A stretch of DNA of 54,489 nucleotides from Candidatus Woesearchaeota archaeon (GTDB taxonomy: Archaea > Nanobdellota > Nanobdellia > Woesearchaeales > UBA9642). The notes beneath the pieces were generated by a model. The model was not told the DNA's origin. It saw only the letters and a program-made list of their open reading frames with translations, and made no database searches. This document shows positions 38,366 to 48,446 of the stretch, one piece after another. Position numbers and translations under genes: made by a program. The DNA lies in assembly GCA_026002815.1 (NCBI GenBank), contig BPGB01000001.1:1-54489 (forward strand). Reading direction: 5' to 3'. Each line of letters starts with the position of its first letter. Position 1 is the stretch's first letter.

Positions 38366-39778
38366 ATGTTAAAATTATACAATACTTTATCTAGAAAGAA
38401 AGAAGAGTTTCATCCAATACATAAAGATTATGTTGGAATGTATTGTTGTGGTCCAACAGTATATTTCTATGCACATATTGGAAATCTTAGAACGTATATA
38501 TTTGAAGACATATTAAAAAGAGTTCTCTTATTTAATGGTTTTAATGTTAAGCATGTAATGAATATAACCGATGTTGGGCATTTAACAAGTGATGCTGATG
38601 AAGGAGAAGATAAAATGCTTAAGGGGGCAAGAAGAGAGGGAAAAACCGTATGGGAAATAGCTAAATTTTACGAAAATGCCTTCATGAATGATATAAAAAA
38701 GCTTAATATTATTGAACCAACAATAATATGTAGGGCAACTGATCATATTAATGAAATGATTGAATTAATAAAAGTGCTTGAAAAAAAGAATTTCACATAC
38801 ATTGCTAATGGTAATGTTTATTATGATATAACTAAGTTTCCTAATTATGGGGTTCTTGCAAGGATTAATATAGAAGATCTGCAAGCAGGTGCAAGAATAG
38901 AAGTAGATCCTAATAAAAAGAATCCGTATGATTTTGTATTATGGTTTACTAAATCAAAATTTCAGGAACAAGAGATGAAATGGCCAAGTCCATGGGGTGT
39001 AGGTTATCCAGGATGGCATATAGAATGTTCTGCAATGTCAATGAAATATCTTGGGGAACGATTTGATATACATTGTGGAGGTATAGATCATATTCCTATT
39101 CATCATACTAATGAGATTGCACAGTCAGAGGGGGCAATAGGTCATAAATGGGTTAATTTTTGGTTACATGGAGAATTTCTTATTATGGATAAGGGAAAAA
39201 TGTCCAAATCATCTGGAGAATTTCTTATACTAAGCGTACTAGAACAAAAAGGTTATAATCCATTAGATTACAGATATTTATGTCTTAATACTCATTACAG
39301 AACGCCCCTAACATTTACTTTCGAAGCATTAGATTCTGCAAGGAATGCATTCAAATCTTTGAAAAATAAAATCATAGAGTTTAGGGGTAAAAGCGAATCT
39401 GAAAAATACGATTCACAGATGATTGATTTACCGATAGTGCAAAAGTATGAAGCAGATTTTGTTGATGCAATAAATGACGATTTAAATGTTCCGAAAGCAT
39501 TAGGCATTCTATGGAATGTGGTGAGAGATAAGGATTTGAATGCAAGTGAGAAATTATATCTTATAATGAAATTTGATAAAGTTTTTGGCTTAAACTTATC
39601 AGATGTATATGAAGAAGAAATCGAGGTTCCTGAAGAGATTCTGAAACTTGTTAATGAAAGACAAGAAGCAAGAAAAAATAAGGACTTCAAAAAAGCTGAT
39701 GAATTGAGAGAATTAATAACCTTAAAAGGTTATATTATTGATGATACAAAAGAAGGAATCAAGATAAGAAAAGTTTAA
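38366..39778 (+). CDS. cysS: cysteinyl-tRNA synthetase
   Basis: 470 aa. Class I synthetase: [19 protein letters not shown] contains a Zn-ligand Cys and the HIGH-type HIGN; later [13 protein letters not shown] and [15 protein letters not shown] give the remaining Zn ligands; KMSKSSGEF is the second ATP motif. The C-terminal DALR-type helices are intact. TTAAATTTTTAAATA lies about 25-30 bp upstream. Makes Cys-tRNA directly. Confidence 0.97.
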   Translation: MLKLYNTLSRKKEEFHPIHKDYVGMYCCGPTVYFYAHIGNLRTYIFEDILKRVLLFNGFNVKHVMNITDVGHLTSDADEGEDKMLKGARREGKTVWEIAKFYENAFMNDIKKLNIIEPTIICRATDHINEMIELIKVLEKKNFTYIANGNVYYDITKFPNYGVLARINIEDLQAGARIEVDPNKKNPYDFVLWFTKSKFQEQEMKWPSPWGVGYPGWHIECSAMSMKYLGERFDIHCGGIDHIPIHHTNEIAQSEGAIGHKWVNFWLHGEFLIMDKGKMSKSSGEFLILSVLEQKGYNPLDYRYLCLNTHYRTPLTFTFEALDSARNAFKSLKNKIIEFRGKSESEKYDSQMIDLPIVQKYEADFVDAINDDLNVPKALGILWNVVRDKDLNASEKLYLIMKFDKVFGLNLSDVYEEEIEVPEEILKLVNERQEARKNKDFKKADELRELITLKGYIIDDTKEGIKIRKV

Positions 39779-39995
39779 TTTTTTATACTTTAAGAGTTTT
39801 TTTAAAATAATTAAAATAATCAATAATTTAGAATTAGCTTAATAAAATAATCATATTATTTATATTTTATAATTTTATTTTATAAGTTTATTTATATTTT
39901 ATAATTAGTTAATAACAAAATTAATAACCGAATAAAATAACCGATAATAAAATGAATAATAAAATTATACTATATAATAAAATGATACTATAAAA

Positions 39996-40043
39996 TAATA
40001 TAAAATATAAAAGGTAAAATTAATATAAAATATAAGGTAAAAT
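39996..40043. repeat. tandem duplication of the dph6 leader
   Basis: TAATATAAAATATAA(AA)GGTAAAAT occurs twice, at 39996-40020 and 40021-40043. The second copy ends in the dph6 ATG and supplies AAGG as its ribosome site; the first copy repeats the site but its ATG is broken (AAT). Confidence 0.75.
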
Positions 40044-40731
40044 GAAAGGACAATACAAAATCAACACTGCTGTTTTATTCTCTGGTGGAAAAGATTCTGC
40101 TCTGGCATTATTATATGCTTTAAAGGAAACTAATGTAAAATGTTTAATTAACATCATTTCTGAAAATGATGAAAGTTACATGTTTCATGTTCCTAATGTA
40201 AGATTGGCAGAGAAACAGGCAGAATACATAGGATTGCCTATTATAATACAAAAAACAAAAGGAGAAAAAGAAAAAGAACTTGAAGATTTGGAACTTGCCA
40301 TAAAAAAAGCGATAAAAAAATATAACATAGAGGCTGTTGTTACTGGTGCTATAGCATCAATATACCAAGCATCTAGAATTCATGCAATAACTGATAAATT
40401 AAATATAAAATGCATTAATCCATTATGGAATAAGGATCAGTTTGAATTATTACAAGAATTGGTAGATAATAATTTTGATGTACTTATTGTTGGTGTCTTC
40501 GGAGAAGGATTGGACGAGTTGCTTGGGAAAAAAATAGATCAGAAAACGATAAAGGAATTAAATAAGATATATTCAAAACTAAAAATTAATCCTGCAGGAG
40601 AAGGTGGAGAGTATGAAACTCTCGTATTAAACGCTCCATACTATAAGAAGCCCCTAAGAGTAAAGAAATATTCCATAAAGAAAGAAAAATCTGGCGGAAA
40701 AATTCTAGTTATAGAAGAACTTTCTGAATAA
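40042..40731 (+). CDS. dph6: diphthine--ammonia ligase
   Basis: 229 aa. It performs the last, ATP- and ammonia-dependent step of diphthamide formation on EF-2. The PP-loop is TAVLFSGGKDSALALLY near the N terminus; the C-terminal signature is GEGGEYETLVLNAPYYKKPL. This matches the archaeal COG2102 (MJ0570) family. No neighbours of the pathway are present in the window. Confidence 0.92.
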   Translation: MKGQYKINTAVLFSGGKDSALALLYALKETNVKCLINIISENDESYMFHVPNVRLAEKQAEYIGLPIIIQKTKGEKEKELEDLELAIKKAIKKYNIEAVVTGAIASIYQASRIHAITDKLNIKCINPLWNKDQFELLQELVDNNFDVLIVGVFGEGLDELLGKKIDQKTIKELNKIYSKLKINPAGEGGEYETLVLNAPYYKKPLRVKKYSIKKEKSGGKILVIEELSE

Positions 40732-40927
40732 ATAATAAGATATTAATATGAATAAAATAATAAGATATTAATAATTTGATAAAAAATAATTTAAAAAAAT
40801 AATCTAATATTATTATTTTATAATTGTTTTATAGGCGTCCTCTTATTTTTTTGCATCTGAATTATTTTATAAATCAATTATAGAAAACTTTTTATATTGG
40901 TAATTTAAATAAATATTGGGTTGGTGT

Positions 40928-43900
40928 ATGGAACAGAGAAAGAATAAAAAAATCTTTATAATCAGTGTTTTTTTGTTAACATTATTTTTTATTATAATTC
41001 TTAGTCCCATATTTGCATATAGAAATGAATCTAATGTTCAAAAAAAATACCTATCTATAGAAGATAAGATAAATTCTGAGGGCAAAGCCGAAGTTATAGT
41101 TAGGATTATTCCTGAAAAAAAACAAAAGAACGAGATGTATTCATTAAGTGTTGCTGAAAATAGTATGAAAAATCCAAAAAGACTAAATATAATAAACGCG
41201 TATTCTGGAGAATTAACAAGGAGAGGATTAAAAGAGCTTAAAGCTCTTGAAAGACAAGGATATAAGGTTGAAATATATGATAATATAAAATTTAAGTTAT
41301 ATGCAACGAAAGAGGAGAAAAAATTAAGAACAGCACTAGATACAACTGTAGTTAGCATAGGTGCAAATTATTCTCACAATGTGCTTAACATTACTGGAAG
41401 AAATATTACTGTAGCAGTTATAGATTCAGGAATAGACTATAATCACACTGATTTAGGAGGATGTTTTGGGATAAATTGCAGGGTTAAAGGAGGTTATGAT
41501 TTTGTAAATAACGATTCTGACCCAATTGATGATTATGGACATGGAACGCATGTTGCGGGAATAATAGGCGCAAAAGGTAATTTAACAGGAGTTGCTCCTG
41601 ATGTAGAATTCTTAGCAATAAAATCTTGTGATGTGACAGGAACATGTGACTTGGATGATGTAATATCAGGTGTTGAATGGGCTGTAAATAATAGCGCAGA
41701 TATAATAAGTATGTCTCTCGGTGGTTCATTTTCTGATGTAGTATATGGTAATACTGGTAAGGATAGTACTTCATTAGCGATTGAGGCGGCCGTTAATTCC
41801 GGAAAAATAGTGGTCATCGCTGCAGGAAACGAGGGTCCAGGAATAAGTACAATAGCTGTTCCTGGTGCTTCAGAGAATGTTATTACTGTTGGAGCTTCAG
41901 ATGATAATGGAACGATAGAACAATCTGATGATTTTATTTGGTCTGGATCCGGAAGAGGTCCTTCTGCTTTTGGAAGATTAGATCCTGAGATTGTGGCTCC
42001 AGGAGTTACCATATATTCTACTTATTTGAATAATACATATACAACTATGACAGGTACTAGCATGGCGACACCTCATGTTACTGGAGTAATAGCTTTACTC
42101 TTAGAGCAGAGGCAGTTAGATCCTTCAAAAGCTAGAAGAATAATAATGAACTCTGCATTTAAAATGCCTGGAAAATTATTTGAAAGAGGCACTGGAGAGA
42201 TAAATGCAATAAATGCATTAACATATAATTTGACGGCAATAGTTTACGGAGTAAATAGTTATAATAATATAACGACAAATGATAGATGGGAATTCATAAC
42301 TCCAATAAATGGGACAGTATCTGCTAATATAACAATAATAAATTATAATACTTACGATATAAATATAAGTTTGTTGTTGACAGATTTTGAAAATATGGAG
42401 AATTCTTACAAACTCAATACTTCGCAATTCTCTATTCCAAGCAATATTTTAGTAAATGCCAGCAGTAACCAAACCTTTACCATAAACTTTACTACTATTA
42501 ACTTTACAAGTTTATATGCGACAACATATGGCGGAGAATTATTATTATTAAGCAATGATTCAAAAAATATAAGCATTCCAATAGTTGTAACTGTGCCTAT
42601 AAAAAATTATGCAAACATAATAAGAACTATAACACATGAAGGAGAAAACAAAGGTGATGTGCTTTATTATGCTTATTATAATCCTAAACCGGGAAATAAG
42701 ACAATAAGAATAAGTTGGAATAGTTCAGTTAATGATTTGGATTTGTATGTTTATAATGATACGGCCGAAATTTATGATTATGGCGGTTATTATTCAACAA
42801 ACAACGAGTCATTAACTATTGCCTATAATAAAAATATTTCTTGGTTTAGAATACATGCATATAATATAACAACTCTACCGTTTAATTTCACAATCAACAT
42901 AACATATGATGATAATATACCGCCTAACATAACTAATGTTACTAACCAAAACGGAGAATATAACTTTAATTTTTCTCTATCACAAAACGTTACTATCATT
43001 TTCTTTTATGAAAATCCAGATAATGATTCATTAACAATAGAACTCAATGATAGCAGGTATACTCTTGAGTCATTATATACTAATAATGTTACATATAAGT
43101 TAGTTACAAATGAAAGCATGCTTGGAAATCACACAGTAAGATTAACAATAACTGACGAGTATGGTGCGAGTGTTTCAAGAGATGTTCAGGTGGAAATATA
43201 TGATATTAGAATAAGAGAATATTATCCTTCAAATCTTACAATCATAGTTAGAAAAAACGACACAATAAACTTTTCTCAGATAAGCGAAGATTCGAATAAT
43301 AGAACATTATATTATTATTGGTATATAAATGGCGAATTAAATAGTACTGATGAGAATATAACAATAAATACAACGCAACTATCTCAAGATAATTATAATA
43401 TAACATTCATAGTATCAAATAATTTTACAAATACAAGCATAATGTGGAATTTGACAATAGACCAATACGGTCCTGTGATTAGTATAATATACCCAAATGG
43501 AACAATAAATGACACATTTGTAAATATTTCATATACAGTAACAGATATATCAGGAATAGGTTCCTGCTGGTATAATATAAACAGTACATCACAAAATACG
43601 ACTTTAACGAATTGTACAAACACAACAATAACATTAACAAACGGAAACTACACTATAACAATATATTCAAACGACACATACGGGTTTATAAATAGTAGTA
43701 GTAAGGTATTTCAAGTAAATGATATAACTCCTCCGCAAATATTAAGCGTCTCGCCTTCAGGAACAATAAGTTATACCAATGAAGTTACTTTAAGGGTATC
43801 ATTAAATGAATATTCTATATGTAGATATAGTGATGAAGATATTGAATATAACGAGATGTCAGATACATTTAGCAATAAAGGACTGAATAATACAGAAAGT

Positions 43901-45001
43901 TATCCTGTTGAAGGTGGAAAGAGATATGAGATTTATGTAAAATGTAGGGATTTAGCATATAACATTAATCCAAGTACAACTATAATTAATTTCAGTGTAA
44001 GACAACAAAGCACAAGTTCTGGAAGTTCAGGCGGAGGTGGTGGAGGAAGTTTCGGAGGAGTAAGCCCATCACAGAACACCATACAAAATATAAATAAATA
44101 TGGCGTATTGATAGCATCTGCCAATAATAATATAACAATTAATGTGTCAAATAATAACATTGTTTTAAGATATATGTTCATAAAATTATCTCAGAATAAG
44201 AGAAATGTAGATATAAGCATTACACAACATGATATAAATTCGGCACCATTACCTATAAATTCTTTCGACAAAAACAAAGAAAAATATGCATTCATAGAAA
44301 TATCACATCTTAATATAGACAATACAGACATAGAAGAAAATATTTTAAGATTCAAAGTTTCAAGATCATGGATTGATGATAACTCAATAGATGTTAATAG
44401 TGTAAAGCTTTACAGATATGTAGATGATTGGACAGAATTACCTACTAAGATATATTCACAAGATCAAACTGGAATAATTTTTGAAGCAATAAGTCCTGGA
44501 TTAAGTTATTTCATAATAGCAGGTAATAAAGAACAATATCAGAATCAAGAACAAATGCCACCTACAATTGTGCCTCCAATGAATGAAGTCACGGGAGATT
44601 CGGTTTTGATTAAAAAAGATGTTGAACAGGAAAAGCCTTTAAGTTTAACAGATCAGGAATCAGGACAGCAAGATAATACTGCTGGTATTTTAAGATATAT
44701 AATATATGTAATTGCTATCGCGTTTTTAACCAGTATAGTTGCTTCAAGTGTATATGTTGTTAATAAGAAGAAATCTGAAAAGGCTGCAATGAGAGAAGAA
44801 CAGATTAACATGCTTAAAAAAAGATATGAATTTGAAGGTAATCAAATAATACAAGAATACAATACACGTTTAAGAATTATAGGAAGGGATCCTAATGCAA
44901 GAATAAAAGCAGAACAATTAAGACAATTATATAATCAAAGAATACAAGAATTACATTTAAGATATAAAAATCTTATAGATCAAATAAGAAATTCTAAATG
45001 A
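40928..45001 (+). CDS. cell-surface subtilisin-family (S8) protease
   Basis: 1357 aa from ATG 40928; the frame is open to TTG 40916 but a TATA-like TTTATATT at 40891 suggests the ATG is leaderless. Signal peptide (IFIISVFLLTLFFIIILSPIFAY), propeptide-like segment to about 140, then the S8 domain with Asp166 (AVIDSGIDYNHTDL), His205 (GHGTHVAGI) and Ser378 (GTSMATPHV). Asn/Thr-rich beta-sandwich repeats follow (about 520-1030), a Gly-rich linker, a domain like the archaeal PGF-pre-PGF type (about 1060-1210), a transmembrane helix (LRYIIYVIAIAFLTSIVASSVYVV) and a basic coiled-coil tail of about 80 residues inside the cell. Probably digests external protein or processes surface proteins. Confidence 0.9.
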   Translation: MEQRKNKKIFIISVFLLTLFFIIILSPIFAYRNESNVQKKYLSIEDKINSEGKAEVIVRIIPEKKQKNEMYSLSVAENSMKNPKRLNIINAYSGELTRRGLKELKALERQGYKVEIYDNIKFKLYATKEEKKLRTALDTTVVSIGANYSHNVLNITGRNITVAVIDSGIDYNHTDLGGCFGINCRVKGGYDFVNNDSDPIDDYGHGTHVAGIIGAKGNLTGVAPDVEFLAIKSCDVTGTCDLDDVISGVEWAVNNSADIISMSLGGSFSDVVYGNTGKDSTSLAIEAAVNSGKIVVIAAGNEGPGISTIAVPGASENVITVGASDDNGTIEQSDDFIWSGSGRGPSAFGRLDPEIVAPGVTIYSTYLNNTYTTMTGTSMATPHVTGVIALLLEQRQLDPSKARRIIMNSAFKMPGKLFERGTGEINAINALTYNLTAIVYGVNSYNNITTNDRWEFITPINGTVSANITIINYNTYDINISLLLTDFENMENSYKLNTSQFSIPSNILVNASSNQTFTINFTTINFTSLYATTYGGELLLLSNDSKNISIPIVVTVPIKNYANIIRTITHEGENKGDVLYYAYYNPKPGNKTIRISWNSSVNDLDLYVYNDTAEIYDYGGYYSTNNESLTIAYNKNISWFRIHAYNITTLPFNFTINITYDDNIPPNITNVTNQNGEYNFNFSLSQNVTIIFFYENPDNDSLTIELNDSRYTLESLYTNNVTYKLVTNESMLGNHTVRLTITDEYGASVSRDVQVEIYDIRIREYYPSNLTIIVRKNDTINFSQISEDSNNRTLYYYWYINGELNSTDENITINTTQLSQDNYNITFIVSNNFTNTSIMWNLTIDQYGPVISIIYPNGTINDTFVNISYTVTDISGIGSCWYNINSTSQNTTLTNCTNTTITLTNGNYTITIYSNDTYGFINSSSKVFQVNDITPPQILSVSPSGTISYTNEVTLRVSLNEYSICRYSDEDIEYNEMSDTFSNKGLNNTESYPVEGGKRYEIYVKCRDLAYNINPSTTIINFSVRQQSTSSGSSGGGGGGSFGGVSPSQNTIQNINKYGVLIASANNNITINVSNNNIVLRYMFIKLSQNKRNVDISITQHDINSAPLPINSFDKNKEKYAFIEISHLNIDNTDIEENILRFKVSRSWIDDNSIDVNSVKLYRYVDDWTELPTKIYSQDQTGIIFEAISPGLSYFIIAGNKEQYQNQEQMPPTIVPPMNEVTGDSVLIKKDVEQEKPLSLTDQESGQQDNTAGILRYIIYVIAIAFLTSIVASSVYVVNKKKSEKAAMREEQINMLKKRYEFEGNQIIQEYNTRLRIIGRDPNARIKAEQLRQLYNQRIQELHLRYKNLIDQIRNSK

Positions 45002-45104
45002 AAAGAATAAAAAATATATCTTTTATTTGATATGAATATATTACTTTTATTTTATAATATGATTTTATTATTTGAATTGTTATTTTTATAAGTTATTTTA
45101 TAAT

Positions 45105-47495
45105 TTATAATATTATTTTTCTCTCTCCAAAAGATATTTTCCTTATATTATGCGCAGATATTAAATCATGCTGTATATATTTAAACTTTTCTTCAACAAC
45201 TAATTCCTTAACTTCTTCTTTAAGACTCTTTCCTACATCTTTTTTTGACTTCCATATGAAAGAATTCAAGTTAATAATATCTTCTTTTGTTAATCCTACT
45301 AAGTATTCTCTTTCTATTACTGGAAATTCTTCAAAATGTATATCTTTACCTTCCAAGCTGTAATAGATTCTATAGGTTATCATTGGAATAATCGGTGAAA
45401 GCAATTTTAGTATTGTTTTTAAAACATGATTTAAAGTGTAGATTGCAGCATTTTGCTGTTCTCTTGTGAATTCATTATTCTGATTATATGCTCTATTTTT
45501 TACAAGTTCAACATAATGACTGGAAAATGTTTCCCATATGAAATGTCTCAATTTTATTGCAGGATTATGAAAGTCATATATTTCATAACACTTATTTGCT
45601 TCTATTATTAATGAATTTAATTCATTTAGTATCCATTTATCTAAATCTGTTAAGTATGGTTCTATCTCTTCTCTAGTGGTGTGATTATTTTTGAATAATA
45701 ATATGAATTTTGAAACATTCCATAATTTACTTATAGTTTTTCCAGCACCTTCTATTCTTTCAAAACTACATCTGAAGTCTTGTTTTTCGAGATTCCCCTC
45801 TAATGAAGCCCACATTCTAAAAGGTTCTGCACCATACCTGTTAAGAACGTCTTTAGGGTCTATACCGTTACCAGCAGATTTTGACATCTTTTTACCATTA
45901 TTATCGACTATGTGATAGTTTATCCAAACATTTTCGAATATACATTTTCCTGTTAGTAGATAGTCTTTTAGAAGAGTATAATAAAGCCATGTTCTTATTA
46001 TTTCCTTGCCTTGGGGTCTTAAACTGCATGGGCTGTTTTTTTCAAAGAACTCTTTATCTCTCCCATATCTTAGTATATATAATGGGCTTATGGAACTATC
46101 AAACCAAGTATCAAATACCCTTTCTTCCCCTCTAAAAGTTGTGCCATTGCACTTAGGACATTTTTCTATTGGAGGATTTTCTTTCCAAGGCCTATAATAT
46201 TTCCCTTTTGGAGGCAATATTTTTTCCCCACAAGTTTCACAATACCATAAGGGTATTTCTGTTGCATAGTATCTCCTTCTAGATATAGGCCAATCTATAC
46301 TTACAGAATTTATCCAATCAATAAGTATCTTTCTTGACTCCTCAGCATAGAATTTTGGTTGTTTAGCAATTTTCAACATGTCGGGAATAAAATCTAATTG
46401 TTTAAGGTAGAATTCTTTCATTCCTATGAACTCTATGGGGTCTTTTGATCTTTCGCAAACAGGAGTTCTATGTTTTATCTTTTGTTGCTTAACTAATAGG
46501 CCTCTTTTGTCTAATTCCATAATTAATTTTTTTTGAGCTTCTTTCACAGGTAGCCCGTTTAAGAATCCGGCATTCTCATTCATTGTTCCATCTTTGTTTA
46601 TTGCTATAGTTGGTTTTAAGCCATTATCCCTGAAAAATCTTATGTCTGTTACGTCTCCAAAACTACACATCATCATTAGACCTGTTCCTTTATCCATTTG
46701 AGCTACTGGATCAGGTTTTATCGGAACTTCTTTATTAAATATAGGAGTTATTGCATGTTTGCCTTCTAAATGAATGTATCTTTCATCATTTGGATTATAA
46801 CAGATCATTTCGCAGGTGCATATAAGTTCTGGCCTAGTTGTTGCTATTATTATTTCTTCACCTGTCTCTTTCACTTTAAACTTTATTTCATTAAAGAAAC
46901 TAGGTAATTCTAAATAGTCTATTTCAGCATCTGCTATAGTTGTTTGGCATCCAGGGCACCAATTGTTCACTCGTTCATCTTCGTATATTAGGCCTTTATT
47001 CCATAAATCTATAAATGTTTCTTGAGTTAATGCCCTATAATCCGGACTATCTGTTTCATATATGTCTCCTATATTATTACCTTTTTTCCAGGAATTAAAA
47101 CTAATACCTAATTTTAAGAAGGATTCTACAGAAGCTAGGCTCGATTTTTCTAGAACTTTATTACAATATTCTATAAATTTTTCTCTTTCTGTCTCTGTTA
47201 TTTTTATGTTAAACTCTTTTTCTGCAGCCATTTCTATTGGGAGACCATTCCTGTCAAGGCCTAGTGGAAAGAGAACCTCGTAACCTTTCATACGTTTATA
47301 TCTTGCGAACATGTCCATGAAAACATATGTTGTTGCTTGTCCTATATGAACAGGCGTGTTTACATATGGTGGAGGAGTATCAATGCTGTATACTTTTTTT
47401 CCAGAATTCTTATTAAAAGCATATACTTGTTTTTCTTTCCATTCCTCATATATTTCTTTCTCTGATTCTTTTGACCAGTTCTTTTCATTCATCAT
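45105..47495 (-). CDS. valS: valyl-tRNA synthetase
   Basis: 796 aa. SIDTPPPYVNTPVHIGQA opens the catalytic domain and KMSKSAGNGIDP closes it. The editing domain contains IIATTRPELICTCEM, and RVFDTWFDSSISPL is the ValRS-type block. Zn-binding clusters are CPGC and CETCGEK/CPKC. In the ATP motif, the fourth HIGH residue is Gln (HIGQ). The C-terminal helical anticodon-binding region is present, but the terminal coiled-coil of bacterial ValRS is not. Confidence 0.88.
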   Translation of the reverse strand: MMNEKNWSKESEKEIYEEWKEKQVYAFNKNSGKKVYSIDTPPPYVNTPVHIGQATTYVFMDMFARYKRMKGYEVLFPLGLDRNGLPIEMAAEKEFNIKITETEREKFIEYCNKVLEKSSLASVESFLKLGISFNSWKKGNNIGDIYETDSPDYRALTQETFIDLWNKGLIYEDERVNNWCPGCQTTIADAEIDYLELPSFFNEIKFKVKETGEEIIIATTRPELICTCEMICYNPNDERYIHLEGKHAITPIFNKEVPIKPDPVAQMDKGTGLMMMCSFGDVTDIRFFRDNGLKPTIAINKDGTMNENAGFLNGLPVKEAQKKLIMELDKRGLLVKQQKIKHRTPVCERSKDPIEFIGMKEFYLKQLDFIPDMLKIAKQPKFYAEESRKILIDWINSVSIDWPISRRRYYATEIPLWYCETCGEKILPPKGKYYRPWKENPPIEKCPKCNGTTFRGEERVFDTWFDSSISPLYILRYGRDKEFFEKNSPCSLRPQGKEIIRTWLYYTLLKDYLLTGKCIFENVWINYHIVDNNGKKMSKSAGNGIDPKDVLNRYGAEPFRMWASLEGNLEKQDFRCSFERIEGAGKTISKLWNVSKFILLFKNNHTTREEIEPYLTDLDKWILNELNSLIIEANKCYEIYDFHNPAIKLRHFIWETFSSHYVELVKNRAYNQNNEFTREQQNAAIYTLNHVLKTILKLLSPIIPMITYRIYYSLEGKDIHFEEFPVIEREYLVGLTKEDIINLNSFIWKSKKDVGKSLKEEVKELVVEEKFKYIQHDLISAHNIRKISFGERKIIL

Positions 47496-47707
47496 GGCTC
47501 AAAAGTATTAAATAATGATATTTAAATGTTTTTATGTTGATTTTAGTGTAGAATAAATTATTTTTGTAATGACTATATGTATTAGATCTGTTATTGTTTA
47601 ATTATTAAAAAACTTTATAAATATATTATTACTTTTAAGTAGTATATTAACTAAATAATGATGTATTAAATAATTAATAAAAGCTAAAATAAATAGAAGG
47701 TGAAACC

Positions 47708-48127
47708 ATGAGTAAAGAAATAAATGTAAAAGATATTGCTTCAACAATAATCAACGAAGGATACATGATAGGAAAAAATAACGCAGTAAATATAGATTCA
47801 AAATGTGAAGCACTAGAAATATATACAAGAAAAAAACCAATATATTTATTTGGTTTGAAAATAAACAAAAAACCAGAACACATAGGAACTTTATATTTTA
47901 AAACAAACTATTCTATAAAAAACAAGATAAAAGAAAAGACACTCGAAGATCTTGAAAACAATAATGAGATTGAAAATAGCAATAAAAATATTTGGTACTT
48001 TGACAATAACAAAATCGGAAAGCCTGTAATTGAATTAGCGAAAAAGTTAGAAAAGAAATATGATATACAGGTAATTTTAAATGATGAATACGAAGTAGTT
48101 TGGGGAAAAGACGATCCAGGAATATAA
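47708..48127 (+). CDS. hypothetical protein
   Basis: 139 aa, ribosome site AAGGTG 5 bases before the ATG. Mixed alpha/beta with no signal or membrane segment: it has an N-terminal helix (VKDIASTIINEGYMIG), strands (EALEIYTRKKPIYLFGLKINK), and a Glu/Asn-rich insertion before a C-terminal helix (PVIELAKKLEKKYDIQVIL). No family recognised. It precedes the restriction operon on the same strand but is separated by about 300 bp, so membership is uncertain. Confidence 0.6.
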   Translation: MSKEINVKDIASTIINEGYMIGKNNAVNIDSKCEALEIYTRKKPIYLFGLKINKKPEHIGTLYFKTNYSIKNKIKEKTLEDLENNNEIENSNKNIWYFDNNKIGKPVIELAKKLEKKYDIQVILNDEYEVVWGKDDPGI

Positions 48128-48446
48128 ATATCTTGAACATCATTTTTCTCAAGAGCAACTCAATATACACAGAAACAAAAAGACAAACATTTCTTTGAAT
48201 AAGACATTTATTAGGAATAGGACTTTTTTGCCTCTTTTTCTGAAAAATAATATACTTAGTGAGAAAACAGAATATTTATAAGTATGTGTAGATATTTTCT
48301 TAAGTATGTTGGGGATGAAAACTAAAAATATAGCACTAAAGGTAAATTCTGAAATTTATTATAAATATAGTGATACGCGAGAAAGAAAATTAAATATTAT
48401 ATTGTTAATTTAAAATCATGGAATTTAAAATTAAAAGGGTGCGAAA
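48128..48446. other. intergenic region upstream of hsdM
   Basis: About 320 bp. A TATA-like ATATTTATAA lies at about 48271-48280. A short ORF (48306-48413) begins about 30 bp downstream of it. AAAGGGTG (about 48434-48441) is the ribosome site of hsdM. Nothing else recognised. Confidence 0.5.
48306..48413 (+). CDS. possible 35-aa leader ORF of the hsd operon
   Basis: ATG 48306 (or 48315 after GGGG) to TAA 48413. The sequence MKTKNIALKVNSEIYYKYSD resembles the first strand and helix of a ribbon-helix-helix protein, then runs out. It starts about 30 bp after a TATA box, as a leaderless gene would, and ends 33 bases before hsdM. It may be a truncated regulator or a chance ORF. Confidence 0.3.
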   Translation: MLGMKTKNIALKVNSEIYYKYSDTRERKLNIILLI

